Shown one piece after another: positions 38,453 through 48,756 of a DNA stretch of 64,000 bases. The position numbers were made by a program, and so were the translations under genes. The number at the start of each line of letters is the position of its first letter. Within the stretch, counting starts at the first letter, position 1. This DNA comes from Rahnella laticis (GTDB lineage: Bacteria; Pseudomonadota; Gammaproteobacteria; Enterobacterales; Enterobacteriaceae): positions 29,545-93,544 of the forward strand of contig NZ_JADOBI010000019.1 in NCBI RefSeq assembly GCF_015644585.1, given 5' to 3'. Below the pieces are notes generated by a model that was not told where the DNA came from, searched no databases, and worked only from the letters and a program-made list of their open reading frames with translations.

Positions 38453-38596
38453 TGAAGGCAACAGACGGCGGACGTGAGCCCGCTGTGCGCGAATTCCCGT
38501 AATAAGGGACGCGCTGCTAACAGGACAGACGCCAACCCGGCAAGAATTTTTGATTAACGCCCGCCGTCAGGTGGGCCACGTGGAAGCATGCTGACT
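38453..38596 (+). other. nuoF-nuoG intercistronic gap with possible long-range stem
   Basis: GACGGCGG (38464-38471) is complementary to CCGCCGTC (38561-38568), which could close an RNA loop of about 90 bases just before nuoG. No ORF or terminator was seen. The gap is well above the usual spacing in this operon. Confidence 0.35.
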
Positions 38597-41323
38597 ATGG
38601 CTACGATTCATGTAGACGGCAAAGAATACGATGTAGACGGAGCGGACAACCTGTTACAGGCTTGCCTCTCTCTCGGCCTCGATATTCCTTATTTTTGCTG
38701 GCATCCGGCGCTGGGAAGCGTCGGCGCTTGCCGCCAATGTGCGGTTAAGCAATACCAAAATGCGGAAGACACGCGCGGTCGTCTGGTGATGTCATGTATG
38801 ACACCAGCGTCTGATGGCACCTTCATTTCCATCGACGACGGAGAAGCGAAAGAATTCCGTGAAAGCGTCGTGGAATGGCTGATGACCAACCACCCGCACG
38901 ACTGTCCGGTGTGTGAGGAAGGCGGTAACTGTCACCTTCAGGATATGACGGTGATGACCGGCCACAGTATGCGCCGCTACCGCTTTACCAAACGTACCCA
39001 TAACAACCAGGATCTCGGTCCGTTCATCTCGCATGAAATGAACCGCTGTATCGCCTGCTACCGTTGCGTCCGTTACTACAAGGATTACGCGGACGGCACC
39101 GATCTGGGTGTCTATGGCGCGCACGACAACGTCTATTTCGGTCGCCCGGAAGATGGCCCGCTGGAAAGCGAGTTCTCCGGTAACCTGGTAGAAGTCTGTC
39201 CGACAGGCGTGTTCACCGATAAAACGCACTCCGAACGCTACAACCGTAAATGGGACATGCAGTTTGCGCCAAGCATCTGCCAGCAATGTTCTGTTGGCTG
39301 TAACACCAGCCCGGGCGAGCGTTATGGCGAACTGCGTCGTATTGAAAACCGCTATAACGGGACCGTAAACCACTATTTCCTCTGCGACCGTGGTCGTTTC
39401 GGTTACGGCTACGTGAACCTGAAAGATCGTCCGAAGAAACCACTGCAATTGCGTGGCAACGACTGGATCGAACTCAACGCCGAACAGGCGATGCAGGGCG
39501 CGGCGGATATCATCCGTCAGGCGAAGAAAACCATCGGTATCGGTTCTCCGCGAGCCAGCCTGGAAAGCAACTTCGCGCTGCGTGAACTGGTCGGGGCAGA
39601 AAACTTCTACACCGGCATCAACGCGGCAGAGCAAGGGCGTCTTCAACTGATGCTCAACGTTCTGCGCAACAGCGGCGTTCACACGCCAGCGCTGCGTGAA
39701 ATCGAAGAATATGATGCGGTTCTGGTGCTGGGCGAAGATTTAACCCAGACCGGCGCACGTATCGCGCTGTCTGTTCGTCAGGCGGTGAAAGGTAAAGCGC
39801 GCGCGATGGCGGCGGCACAACGTGTTGCCGACTGGCAAATCGCGGCAGTGCAAAACATTGGTCAGCACGCCAAGCATCCGTTGTTCATCACGAACGTGGA
39901 CAACACCAAGCTTGATGATATCGCGGCTTACAATTACCGCGCGGCGGTAGATGAACAAGCGCGTTTCGGCTTTGCTATCGCCCATGCGCTGGATAATTCA
40001 GCACCGGCAGTCACTGATCTGGCTGAAGGCCTGAACAAGAAAATTGACGTGATCGTGCAGGCGCTGACCGGTGCCCGCAAGCCACTGATCATCACCGGTT
40101 CTAACGCCGGTTCTGACGCGATTATCGAAGCGGCAGCCAACATCGCGAAAGCACTGAAAGTGGCGGGCAGCAATGTCGGCATCACTTTCGTGGCTTCTGC
40201 GGCCAACAGCATCGGTTTGTCGATGATTGGCGGCGGCACGTTGGATGACGCGCTTGAGCTTCTGACCCGCGGCGACGCTGACAGCGCCATCGTGATGGAG
40301 AATGACCTTTACCGTCAGGCTCCGGCAGCGAAGGTGGACGCGGCGTTAGCGAAAGTGCAGAACCTGCTGGTCGTTGACCATCAGCGCACCCGCATCATGG
40401 ATAAAGCCAGCCTGATCCTGCCTGCGGCAAGTTTTGCCGAAAGCGACGGTACGCTGGTGAATCAGGAAGGCCGCGCACAGCGTTTCTTCCAGGTTTATGA
40501 CCCGGCTTACTACGACACCACCGTTTCCATGCTGGAAAGCTGGCGCTGGATGCACTCGCTGCATTCCACCATCAACAGCCGTCATGTGGACTGGACCCAG
40601 CTTGATCACGTTATCGACGCCTGCGTTGAAGCACTTCCACAGCTGAAAGGCATGGTGGAAGCCGCGCCAAACGCCAGCTTCCGTATTCGTGGTCAGAAAC
40701 TGGCACGTTCTCCGCACCGCTCAAGTGGCCGTACCGCAATGCGCGCCAACATCAGCGTGCACGAACCGCGTCAGCCGCAAGATAAAGACACCATGTTTGC
40801 CTTCTCGATGGAAGGGAACAACAGCCCGACAGCTAACCGCAATCAGGTGCCATTCGCCTGGGCGCCAGGCTGGAACTCACCGCAAGCCTGGAACAAATTC
40901 CAGAGCGAAGTGGGCGGCAGTCTGCGCCACGGTGATCCGGGGGTGCGTCTGATTGAAGCAGGGGAGGGTAACCTCGACTACTTCACCGGTATTCCGGCGG
41001 CCTTTACTGCACAGAGCGATAACTGGCGTGTTGCGCCTTACTATCACCTGTTCGGCAGTGAAGAAATGACTCAGCGTTCTGCGGTTATTCAGCAGCGTAT
41101 GCCACAACCTTATGTGATGGTTAACCCGGCCGATGCGGCTCAGTTAGGCGTAAATGCCGGTTCTCAGGTGGAATTCACCTGCGCCGGTCAGCAGCTTAAA
41201 CTGCCGGTTCGTCTGAGTGAAACCCTCAGTCAGGGCCAGCTTGGCCTGCCGCTGGGCTTACCGGGTATTCCACCGGTGCTGGTGGGCGCAACGATTGAAA
41301 ATCTGCGGGAGGCAGCACAATGA
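38597..41323 (+). CDS. nuoG: NADH-quinone oxidoreductase subunit G
   Basis: The large peripheral electron-wire subunit, 908 residues, equal to E. coli. An N-terminal [2Fe-2S] ferredoxin domain has [19 protein letters not shown] (about residues 29-47). A His/Cys cluster ([15 protein letters not shown]) and [4Fe-4S] ligands ([11 protein letters not shown], about 150-160) follow. Then comes [15 protein letters not shown] near 220-234, which holds the extra N7 cluster, and a molybdopterin-oxidoreductase-like body without Mo function. ATG 38597 ([13 protein letters not shown]) is preferred to ATG 38588, whose ribosome site spacing is too short. It overlaps nuoH by four bases. Confidence 0.97.
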   Translation: MATIHVDGKEYDVDGADNLLQACLSLGLDIPYFCWHPALGSVGACRQCAVKQYQNAEDTRGRLVMSCMTPASDGTFISIDDGEAKEFRESVVEWLMTNHPHDCPVCEEGGNCHLQDMTVMTGHSMRRYRFTKRTHNNQDLGPFISHEMNRCIACYRCVRYYKDYADGTDLGVYGAHDNVYFGRPEDGPLESEFSGNLVEVCPTGVFTDKTHSERYNRKWDMQFAPSICQQCSVGCNTSPGERYGELRRIENRYNGTVNHYFLCDRGRFGYGYVNLKDRPKKPLQLRGNDWIELNAEQAMQGAADIIRQAKKTIGIGSPRASLESNFALRELVGAENFYTGINAAEQGRLQLMLNVLRNSGVHTPALREIEEYDAVLVLGEDLTQTGARIALSVRQAVKGKARAMAAAQRVADWQIAAVQNIGQHAKHPLFITNVDNTKLDDIAAYNYRAAVDEQARFGFAIAHALDNSAPAVTDLAEGLNKKIDVIVQALTGARKPLIITGSNAGSDAIIEAAANIAKALKVAGSNVGITFVASAANSIGLSMIGGGTLDDALELLTRGDADSAIVMENDLYRQAPAAKVDAALAKVQNLLVVDHQRTRIMDKASLILPAASFAESDGTLVNQEGRAQRFFQVYDPAYYDTTVSMLESWRWMHSLHSTINSRHVDWTQLDHVIDACVEALPQLKGMVEAAPNASFRIRGQKLARSPHRSSGRTAMRANISVHEPRQPQDKDTMFAFSMEGNNSPTANRNQVPFAWAPGWNSPQAWNKFQSEVGGSLRHGDPGVRLIEAGEGNLDYFTGIPAAFTAQSDNWRVAPYYHLFGSEEMTQRSAVIQQRMPQPYVMVNPADAAQLGVNAGSQVEFTCAGQQLKLPVRLSETLSQGQLGLPLGLPGIPPVLVGATIENLREAAQ

Positions 41324-42297
41324 GCTGGTTTACACCTGTTGTGATCGATTCGTTGATCGCTATCCTGAAAGCCGTTGTGATCCTGCTGGTCGTCGTGACC
41401 TGCGGGGCCTTCATGAGTTTCGGTGAGCGTCGCTTGCTGGGCCTGTTCCAGAACCGGTACGGGCCAAACCGTGTCGGCTGGGGCGGTTCCCTGCAACTCG
41501 TTGCCGACATGATCAAGATGTTCTTCAAGGAAGACTGGGTTCCTAAATTCACCGACAAAGCCATCTTTACGCTGGCGCCGATGATTGCGTTTACGTCCCT
41601 GTTGATCTCCTTTGCGATCGTGCCGGTCAGCCCGACCTGGTTCGCCGCAGACCTGAACATCGGTATCTTGTTCTTCCTGATGATGGCCGGTCTGACTGTC
41701 TATGCGGTGTTGTTTGCTGGCTGGTCCAGTAACAACAAATACTCGCTGCTGGGTGCGATGCGTGCATCGGCCCAGACCCTGAGCTACGAAGTATTCCTCG
41801 GCTTGTCGCTGATGGGCGTTGTGGCGCAGGCGGGTTCGTTCAACCTGCAAGACATCGTGAATTCGCAAGCGCACATCTGGAACATCATTCCGCAGTTCTT
41901 TGGCTTTGTGACCTTTGCGATTGCCGGTGTGGCTGTGTGTCACCGTCACCCGTTTGACCAGCCGGAAGCCGAGCAGGAACTGGCCGATGGTTACCACATT
42001 GAATATTCCGGTATGAAATTCGGTCTGTTCTTCGTGGGGGAATACATCGGTATCGTGACTGTCTCTGCGCTGATCGTCACCTTGTTCTTCGGTGGCTGGC
42101 AGGGTCCGTTCCTGCCGCCGTTTATCTGGTTTGCGCTGAAAACCGCTTTCTTCATGGTGATGTTCATTTTGATCCGTGCTGCTTTGCCGCGTCCCCGCTA
42201 CGACCAGGTAATGTCATTTGGCTGGAAAGTTTGCCTGCCGCTGACGTTACTTAATCTGCTGGCGACCGCTGCGGTCATCTTGTACAACGCGCAATAA
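41320..42297 (+). CDS. nuoH: NADH-quinone oxidoreductase subunit H
   Basis: The membrane subunit that joins the peripheral arm and contributes to the quinone channel. The 325-residue protein has about eight transmembrane helices. Conserved loops seen are [27 protein letters not shown] text near residues 34-57, [22 protein letters not shown] near 209-230 (the acidic loop essential for quinone reduction), and [18 protein letters not shown] near 287-304. It overlaps nuoG and is 14 bases before nuoI. Confidence 0.97.
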   Translation: MSWFTPVVIDSLIAILKAVVILLVVVTCGAFMSFGERRLLGLFQNRYGPNRVGWGGSLQLVADMIKMFFKEDWVPKFTDKAIFTLAPMIAFTSLLISFAIVPVSPTWFAADLNIGILFFLMMAGLTVYAVLFAGWSSNNKYSLLGAMRASAQTLSYEVFLGLSLMGVVAQAGSFNLQDIVNSQAHIWNIIPQFFGFVTFAIAGVAVCHRHPFDQPEAEQELADGYHIEYSGMKFGLFFVGEYIGIVTVSALIVTLFFGGWQGPFLPPFIWFALKTAFFMVMFILIRAALPRPRYDQVMSFGWKVCLPLTLLNLLATAAVILYNAQ

Positions 42298-42311
42298 GGG
42301 GTGATGAAACC

Positions 42312-42854
42312 ATGACATTGAAAGACATAGTGGTCGGGTTCGGTACCCAGGTTCGCAGCTTGTGGATGATAGGCCTGCACGCCTTCGCCAAGCGCGAAAC
42401 CCAGATGTACCCTGAAGTTCCGGTCAATCCACCTCCGCGCTACCGTGGCCGTATCGTGCTGACGCGCGATCCGGACGGTGAAGAGCGCTGCGTTGCCTGT
42501 AACCTGTGTGCGGTAGCGTGTCCGGTCGGCTGTATTTCTCTGCAAAAAGCAGAGCATAAAGATGGCCGCTGGTACCCGGAATTCTTCCGCATCAACTTCT
42601 CACGCTGCATCTTCTGCGGCCTGTGTGAAGAAGCGTGCCCGACAACCGCGATTCAGCTGACGCCGGACTTTGAACTGGGTGAATTCAAACGCCAGGATCT
42701 GGTGTATGAAAAAGAAGATTTGTTGATTTCAGGGCCGGGTAAATATCCGGAATATAACTTCTACCGGATGTCCGGTATGGCCGTTGACGGTAAGCCGAAA
42801 GGCGAAGCGGAAAACGAAGCCAAACCGATCAACGTCAAAGGTCTGTTGCCTTAA
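42312..42854 (+). CDS. nuoI: NADH-quinone oxidoreductase subunit I (N6a/N6b clusters)
   Basis: An 8Fe ferredoxin-like subunit that carries two [4Fe-4S] clusters between NuoG and NuoB. The 180-residue protein has the paired motifs [15 protein letters not shown] (about residues 60-74) and [15 protein letters not shown] (about 99-113). The first 30 residues form an amphipathic membrane-surface helix. The start is ATG 42312 ([11 protein letters not shown]). It is 12 bases before nuoJ. Confidence 0.97.
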   Translation: MTLKDIVVGFGTQVRSLWMIGLHAFAKRETQMYPEVPVNPPPRYRGRIVLTRDPDGEERCVACNLCAVACPVGCISLQKAEHKDGRWYPEFFRINFSRCIFCGLCEEACPTTAIQLTPDFELGEFKRQDLVYEKEDLLISGPGKYPEYNFYRMSGMAVDGKPKGEAENEAKPINVKGLLP

Positions 42855-42866
42855 GGAGCCGCAAGC

Positions 42867-43424
42867 ATGGAATTTGCATTTTATATTGCAGCCCTGGTGG
42901 CCGTGTTGGCGACATTGCGTGTTATCACGCACACCAATCCGGTGCATGCATTGCTGTATCTGATCGTCTCTTTGCTGGCGATTGCTGCGGTCTTCTTCTC
43001 GCTCGGTGCCTACTTTGCCGGTGCTCTGGAGATCATCGTTTACGCCGGGGCCATCATGGTTCTGTTTGTGTTCGTCGTGATGATGCTGAACCTTGGCAAC
43101 GTCCAGGAGCAGGAACGCGCGTGGCTGAAACCCGCGACCTGGATCGGGCCTTCAATTTTGTCGGTCATCCTTCTGGTGGTCATGATCATGTCGATTCTCG
43201 GATTGCATGAACACGGCATCAAAGGCGACATGATTGACGCGAAAGCCGTCGGTATCGCGCTGTTCGGGCCTTACGTTTTGGCGGTTGAACTGGCGTCCAT
43301 GTTGCTGCTGGCCGGTCTGGTGGTGGCGTTTCATATTGGTCGTGAACATAAACCGGGCGAAGTTTTTGGTGACGCACCGGTCACGACAGAAATGGCAAAA
43401 AGAAAAACGGAGGAGAGAGCATGA
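42867..43424 (+). CDS. nuoJ: NADH-quinone oxidoreductase subunit J
   Basis: A 185-residue membrane subunit of the proton-pumping arm, with five hydrophobic helices (first about residues 1-20, last about 138-160). The third helix carries [20 protein letters not shown], whose pi-bulge region moves during turnover in known structures. ATG 42867 follows AAGGAG by 10 bases. It overlaps nuoK by four bases. Confidence 0.96.
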   Translation: MEFAFYIAALVAVLATLRVITHTNPVHALLYLIVSLLAIAAVFFSLGAYFAGALEIIVYAGAIMVLFVFVVMMLNLGNVQEQERAWLKPATWIGPSILSVILLVVMIMSILGLHEHGIKGDMIDAKAVGIALFGPYVLAVELASMLLLAGLVVAFHIGREHKPGEVFGDAPVTTEMAKRKTEERA

Positions 43425-43723
43425 TCCCTCTACAACATGGCCTGATTCTGGCCGCAATTCTCTTTGTTCTCGGGCTGACCGGCCTGCTGGTTCGCCGTAA
43501 TCTGCTGTTTATGCTGATCAGTCTGGAAGTGATGATCAACGCGGCAGCGCTGGCGTTTATCGTGGCGGGAAGCTACTGGGGTCAGGCAGACGGGCAGGTG
43601 ATGTACATTCTGGCCATCAGTCTGGCTGCGGCGGAGGCCAGTATTGGCTTGGCGTTGCTGCTGCAACTGTATCGCCGTCGCCATACCCTGAATATTGATA
43701 CTGTCAGTGAGATGCGCGGATGA
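43421..43723 (+). CDS. nuoK: NADH-quinone oxidoreductase subunit K
   Basis: A 100-residue three-helix membrane subunit (MrpC-like). The conserved acidic residues of the proton path are E36 in [15 protein letters not shown] and E72 in [21 protein letters not shown]. Length equals E. coli NuoK. It overlaps both nuoJ and nuoL by four bases, which indicates tight translational coupling. Confidence 0.97.
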   Translation: MIPLQHGLILAAILFVLGLTGLLVRRNLLFMLISLEVMINAAALAFIVAGSYWGQADGQVMYILAISLAAAEASIGLALLLQLYRRRHTLNIDTVSEMRG

Positions 43724-45567
43724 ACTTACTCTATTTAACAATTCTGTTCCCGCTGATTGGCTTCATTTTGCTGGCCTTCTCACGCGGTCGCTGGTCAGAA
43801 AATACGTCAGCCACGGTTGGCGTAGGTTCCATTGGTCTGGCTGCACTGACCACTATTTATGTGGGCATCAACTTCCTCAGCCAGAAAGCGGCGGGCGTTG
43901 AAATCTTCAACCAGACACTGTGGAACTGGATGCAGGTCGGAAACTTCAACATTTCCGCGACGCTGACCCTCGACGGTTTGTCGATGACCATGTTATCCGT
44001 GGTCACCGGTGTCGGTTTCTTCATCCACATGTTCGCGTCCTGGTACATGCGCGGTGAAGAAGGCTACTCACGCTTCTTCGCGTACACCAACCTGTTTATC
44101 GCCAGCATGGTGATTCTGGTACTGGCAGACAACCTGTTGCTGATGTACCTCGGTTGGGAAGGCGTGGGCCTGTGCAGTTACCTGCTGATCGGTTTCTACT
44201 ACTCCAACCCGGCTAACGGCGCAGCGGCGATGAAAGCGTTCATCGTGACCCGCGTCGGTGACGTGTTCCTGGCTTTCGCACTGTTCATCCTTTACCGCGA
44301 ACTGGGTACGCTGAACTTCCGTGAGCTGATGGTGCTGGCACCGCAGAAACTGGCGGTTGGCGACACGGCAATTACCTGGGCAACCCTGATGTTACTGGGT
44401 GGCGCTGTGGGTAAATCTGCACAGCTTCCGTTGCAGACCTGGCTGGCAGACGCCATGGCCGGTCCGACACCGGTTTCCGCGCTGATCCACGCCGCGACGA
44501 TGGTAACCGCAGGTGTTTACCTGATTGCACGTACTCACGGCCTGTTCCTGATGGCGCCGGAGATTCTGCATCTGGTCGGTATCATTGGTGCGGTGACGCT
44601 GGTGCTCGCTGGCTTTGCGGCGCTGGTACAAACCGATATCAAACGCGTTCTTGCTTACTCGACCATGAGCCAGATTGGTTACATGTTCCTGGCGCTGGGC
44701 GTTCAGGCGTGGGATGCCGCCATCTTCCACCTGATGACGCACGCATTCTTCAAAGCCTTACTGTTCCTTTCTTCCGGTTCGGTCATTCTGGCCTGCCACC
44801 ACGAACAGAACATCTTCAAGATGGGGGGATTACGTAAATCCATTCCGCTTGTTTATATCTGCTTCCTGGTCGGTGGCGCGGCACTTTCCGCCTTACCTGT
44901 CATCACAGCGGGCTTCTTCAGTAAAGATGAAATCCTTGCGGGTGCGCTGGCTAACGGCCATCTGAACCTGATGGTTGCCGGTCTGGTAGGGGCGTTTATG
45001 ACCTCGCTGTACACCTTCCGCATGATCTTCATCGTGTTCCACGGCGAAGAGAAAATCAAAGCGCATGCGGGTAAAGGCATCACTCACCACCTGCCGCTGC
45101 TGGTGTTACTGGTTCTGTCCACCTTTATTGGCGCGATGATTGTTCCGCCACTGAAAGGTGTTCTGCCAGAAACCACTGAGCTGGCGCATGGCAGCGTGCT
45201 GACCCTGGAAATCACCTCTGGCGTGATTGCGATTGCGGGTATTCTGCTGGCGGCTGCCCTGTATCTGGGTAAACGCTCACTGGTTAACAGCATCGCGAAA
45301 AGCGCACCGGGCCGTTTCTTCACGACCTGGTGGTTCCATGCCTGGGGCTTCGACTGGCTGTACGACATGATTTTCGTCAAACCGTATCTGCTGGTGGCGA
45401 AACTTCTGCAACGTGACCCGCTGAACTCAATGATGAATCTGCCTGCGATCTTTGCCCGCCTGGGTAACCGTGGTCTGACATTGAGTGAAAATGGTCAGGT
45501 GCGTTGGTATGTCGCGTCAATGGGGCTCGGTGCAGTGGTTGTTCTGGCGCTGCTGCTGGTGATTTAA
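43720..45567 (+). CDS. nuoL: NADH-quinone oxidoreductase subunit L
   Basis: The distal antiporter-like proton pump, 615 residues with about sixteen helices. Conserved features are [19 protein letters not shown] (about residues 140-158) with its key glutamate, [33 protein letters not shown] text near 227-256 (lysine and histidine of the channel), and [18 protein letters not shown] near 305-322. The long lateral helix lies at the C-terminus. It overlaps nuoK; a strong hairpin separates it from nuoM. Confidence 0.97.
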   Translation: MNLLYLTILFPLIGFILLAFSRGRWSENTSATVGVGSIGLAALTTIYVGINFLSQKAAGVEIFNQTLWNWMQVGNFNISATLTLDGLSMTMLSVVTGVGFFIHMFASWYMRGEEGYSRFFAYTNLFIASMVILVLADNLLLMYLGWEGVGLCSYLLIGFYYSNPANGAAAMKAFIVTRVGDVFLAFALFILYRELGTLNFRELMVLAPQKLAVGDTAITWATLMLLGGAVGKSAQLPLQTWLADAMAGPTPVSALIHAATMVTAGVYLIARTHGLFLMAPEILHLVGIIGAVTLVLAGFAALVQTDIKRVLAYSTMSQIGYMFLALGVQAWDAAIFHLMTHAFFKALLFLSSGSVILACHHEQNIFKMGGLRKSIPLVYICFLVGGAALSALPVITAGFFSKDEILAGALANGHLNLMVAGLVGAFMTSLYTFRMIFIVFHGEEKIKAHAGKGITHHLPLLVLLVLSTFIGAMIVPPLKGVLPETTELAHGSVLTLEITSGVIAIAGILLAAALYLGKRSLVNSIAKSAPGRFFTTWWFHAWGFDWLYDMIFVKPYLLVAKLLQRDPLNSMMNLPAIFARLGNRGLTLSENGQVRWYVASMGLGAVVVLALLLVI

Positions 45568-45594
45568 GCCTGCATTACGGGTGTAACTGTCAAT

Positions 45595-45621
45595 GCCGGC
45601 CCGTTGGTGTAACGGGCCGGC
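45595..45621 (+). repeat. Intercistronic hairpin between nuoL and nuoM
   Basis: GCCGGCCCGTT (45595-45605) and AACGGGCCGGC (45611-45621) form a perfect 11-bp stem with a GGTGT loop. No T-tract follows, so it is not an ordinary terminator. It may stabilise or process the mRNA between the two antiporter genes. Confidence 0.7.
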
Positions 45622-45664
45622 AAGTGAAATAGCCTTCGGGCATAAAAGAAGGGAACGACACGCC

Positions 45665-47194
45665 ATGCTATTACCTTGGCTAATATTTATCCCCTTTATC
45701 GGCGGGCTGCTGTGCTGGCAGACTGAGCGCTTTGGGAGCAAAGTACCGCGCTGGATCGCGTTAATTGCGATGGGGCTGACGCTGGCTCTTTCCGTGCAAT
45801 TGTGGTTGCAGGGAGGATATTCATTAACGACGCCTGCGGGTATTCCACAGTGGCAGTCCGAGTTTTCGGTGCCGTGGATCCCACGTTTTGGCATCAGCTT
45901 CCATCTGGCGCTGGACGGTTTGTCCTTGCTGATGGTCGTGCTGACCGGCCTGCTGGGCGTGCTGGCGATCCTCTGTTCGTGGCGTGAAATCCAGAAATAT
46001 CAGGGCTTCTTCCACCTGAACCTGCTGTGGATCCTCGGCGGCGTTATCGGCGTGTTCCTTGCCATCGACATGTTCCTGTTCTTCTTCTTCTGGGAAATGA
46101 TGCTGGTGCCGATGTACTTCCTGATTGCCTTGTGGGGTCACAAAGCGTCAGACGGTAAAACGCGTATCAGCGCAGCAACCAAATTCTTCATCTATACGCA
46201 GTCCAGTGGTCTGGTGATGTTGATTGCCATCCTCGGACTGGTGTTCGTGCACTACAATGCCACCGGCGTGTGGACATTCAACTATGCTGACCTGCTGAAA
46301 ACGCCGATGTCGCATAACGTTGAATATCTGCTGATGCTGGGCTTCTTCATCGCCTTTGCGGTGAAAATGCCGGTTGTGCCATTGCACGGCTGGTTGCCGG
46401 ATGCTCACAGCCAGGCACCTACCGCCGGTTCCGTTGACTTAGCGGGTATCTTGCTGAAAACCGCGGCCTACGGGATGTTACGTTTCTGTCTGCCACTGTT
46501 CCCGGAAGCCTCTCATCAGTTCGCGCCGATTGCCATGTGGCTGGGTGTGATAGGTATCTTCTACGGTGCGTGGATGGCGTTCTGCCAGACCGACATCAAA
46601 CGTCTGATTGCTTACACCTCGGTTTCGCACATGGGCTTCGTGCTGATTGCGATTTACACCGGCAGCCAGCTGGCGTACCAGGGCGCAGTGATTCAGATGA
46701 TTGCACACGGTCTGTCCGCAGCCGGTATGTTCATCATCTGTGGTCAGCTGTACGAACGTCTACATACCCGCGATATGCGCCAGATGGGCGGATTGTGGGG
46801 ACGCATTAAATACCTGCCAGCGTTGTCGCTGTTCTTCGCCGTGGCGACCTTAGGGATGCCGGGTACCGGTAACTTTGTGGGTGAATTCATGATCCTGTTT
46901 GGCAGCTTCCCGATTGTTCCGGTGATCACTGTCATCTCGACCTTCGGCCTGGTGTTCGCTTCGGTGTACTCCCTGGTGATGATGCAGCGCGCTTATTACG
47001 GCAAAGCAAAATCCGACGAGCCGCTGCAAGGCATGACCTCACGTGAACTGTCGATCATCCTGTTGCTGGTGGTATTGCTGGTGGCGCTGGGCGTGTTCCC
47101 GCAGCCAATTCTGGATACTTCGGGTGCAGCGATGAGCAACATTCAGCACTGGTTCGGGTCTTCAGTTTCCACTATTTCAACGACAAGGCCGTAA
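45665..47194 (+). CDS. nuoM: NADH-quinone oxidoreductase subunit M
   Basis: The middle antiporter-like proton pump, 509 residues, equal to E. coli, with about fourteen helices. Conserved stretches are FFFFWEMMLVPMYFLIALWG near residues 138-157 (E144-type glutamate), VKMPVVPLHGWLPDAHSQAP near 234-253 (channel lysine) and TDIKRLIAYTSVSHMGFVLI near 310-329. ATG 45665 is chosen over an in-frame start at 45593 because family similarity starts at MLLPWL and the extra residues lie over the nuoL-nuoM hairpin. Confidence 0.97.
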   Translation: MLLPWLIFIPFIGGLLCWQTERFGSKVPRWIALIAMGLTLALSVQLWLQGGYSLTTPAGIPQWQSEFSVPWIPRFGISFHLALDGLSLLMVVLTGLLGVLAILCSWREIQKYQGFFHLNLLWILGGVIGVFLAIDMFLFFFFWEMMLVPMYFLIALWGHKASDGKTRISAATKFFIYTQSSGLVMLIAILGLVFVHYNATGVWTFNYADLLKTPMSHNVEYLLMLGFFIAFAVKMPVVPLHGWLPDAHSQAPTAGSVDLAGILLKTAAYGMLRFCLPLFPEASHQFAPIAMWLGVIGIFYGAWMAFCQTDIKRLIAYTSVSHMGFVLIAIYTGSQLAYQGAVIQMIAHGLSAAGMFIICGQLYERLHTRDMRQMGGLWGRIKYLPALSLFFAVATLGMPGTGNFVGEFMILFGSFPIVPVITVISTFGLVFASVYSLVMMQRAYYGKAKSDEPLQGMTSRELSIILLLVVLLVALGVFPQPILDTSGAAMSNIQHWFGSSVSTISTTRP

Positions 47195-47200
47195 CTCGCC

Positions 47201-48661
47201 ATGACATTTACACTTCAAAATCTGATCGCACTATTACCGCTGATGATCGTCGGATTGACGGTGGTGGTGGTGATGCTGTCCATTGCGTGGCGACGCGACC
47301 ATTTTCTCAATGCCACACTGACAGTCATCGGGCTGAACGTTGCCTTACTTTCCCTTTACTACGTCGGGCAGGTCGGGCCGCAGGACGTCACACCGCTGCT
47401 GCGTGTTGACGGTTATTCGATGTTCTACATCGGGCTGGTCTTGCTGGCGAGTCTGGCAACCAGTACGTTTGCTTATCCGTGGCTGGCCGGTTATCCGGAC
47501 AACCGTGAAGAGTTCTACCTGTTAGTTCTCATCGCGGCCATGGGCGGCATTCTGCTGGCCTGCTCTAACCATCTGGCGTCAATGTTCCTGGGGATCGAAC
47601 TGATTTCCCTGCCATTGTTTGGCCTGATCGGTTACGCCTATCGCCAGAAACGTTCGCTCGAAGCCGCTATCAAATACATGCTGCTGTCTGCGGCTGCCTC
47701 TTCATTCCTGCTGTTCGGTATGGCGCTGCTGTACGCACAGTCTGGTGATTTGTCCTTTGCGTCATTGGGCAAAAACCTGGGCGACGGACAGATGCTGCAT
47801 CAGCCACTGCTGATGGCCGGTCTGGGCATGATGATTGTCGGTCTGGGCTTCAAACTGTCACTGGTTCCGTTCCACCTGTGGACTCCGGACGTGTATCAGG
47901 GCGCTCCGGCACCGGTTTCGACTTTCCTGGCGACCGCCAGCAAAATTGCTATCTTTGCCGTGGTCATGCGTTTGTTCCTGTATGCACCGGTTGCTGACAG
48001 CGAAGCCATCCGCATCGTTCTGGGCATTATCGCCTTCTGTTCGATTCTGGTCGGTAACCTGATGGCCATCAGCCAGAGCAACATCAAGCGTCTGTTGGGT
48101 TACTCGTCAATCGCTCACCTGGGTTATCTGCTGGTGGCGCTGATTGCCGTGCAAACGCATCAGCTGTCGATGGAAACCGTCGGTGTGTATCTGGCCGGTT
48201 ATCTGTTCAGCAGCCTCGGCGCGTTCGGTGTGGTCAGCCTGATGTCCAGCCCGTACAAAGGCCCGGACGCAGAATCGCTGTTCTCCTACCGTGGTCTGTT
48301 CTGGCATAAACCGATCCTGTCCGCGGTAATGACTGTGATGATGTTGTCACTGGCCGGTATTCCGATGACGCTCGGCTTTATCGGTAAGTTCTACGTGATT
48401 GCGACCGGTGTGACCGCGCATCTGTGGTGGCTGACCGGCGCTGTGGTTGTCGGTTCTGCGATTGGTCTTTACTACTACCTGCGCGTGACCGTGAGCCTGT
48501 ATCTCAGCGCGCCGGAAACGCTGGTCCGTGACACCCCGAACAACTGGGCGTTAACGGCAGGCGGCGTGGTGGTTCTGATTTCCGCGATTCTGGTGCTGTT
48601 GCTGGGTATCTTCCCGCAACCGCTGATTTCGCTGGTTCAGATGGCCCAACCGCTGCTCTGA
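47201..48661 (+). CDS. nuoN: NADH-quinone oxidoreductase subunit N
   Basis: The third antiporter-like proton pump, 486 residues with about fourteen helices. [20 protein letters not shown] near residues 127-146 carries the conserved glutamate. [20 protein letters not shown] near 217-236 carries the channel lysine, and [20 protein letters not shown] follows near 291. It is the last nuo gene, six bases after nuoM, and a strong terminator lies beyond it. Confidence 0.97.
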   Translation: MTFTLQNLIALLPLMIVGLTVVVVMLSIAWRRDHFLNATLTVIGLNVALLSLYYVGQVGPQDVTPLLRVDGYSMFYIGLVLLASLATSTFAYPWLAGYPDNREEFYLLVLIAAMGGILLACSNHLASMFLGIELISLPLFGLIGYAYRQKRSLEAAIKYMLLSAAASSFLLFGMALLYAQSGDLSFASLGKNLGDGQMLHQPLLMAGLGMMIVGLGFKLSLVPFHLWTPDVYQGAPAPVSTFLATASKIAIFAVVMRLFLYAPVADSEAIRIVLGIIAFCSILVGNLMAISQSNIKRLLGYSSIAHLGYLLVALIAVQTHQLSMETVGVYLAGYLFSSLGAFGVVSLMSSPYKGPDAESLFSYRGLFWHKPILSAVMTVMMLSLAGIPMTLGFIGKFYVIATGVTAHLWWLTGAVVVGSAIGLYYYLRVTVSLYLSAPETLVRDTPNNWALTAGGVVVLISAILVLLLGIFPQPLISLVQMAQPLL

Positions 48662-48687
48662 TTTTTACCGTGACGAATGCAGTAACA

Positions 48688-48723
48688 AACAAAGAAGCCG
48701 CTCAGATGAGCGGCTTCTTTGTT
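48688..48723. terminator. Terminator after nuoN
   Basis: AACAAAGAAGCCGCTC (48688-48703) and GAGCGGCTTCTTTGTT (48708-48723) form a perfect 16-bp stem with an AGAT loop; the T-run is part of the stem. It also lies downstream of the convergent protease gene and may serve both. Confidence 0.9.
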
Positions 48724-48756
48724 ATGGATTTCCCTGAATGAAGGCGGCAAAAAGTA

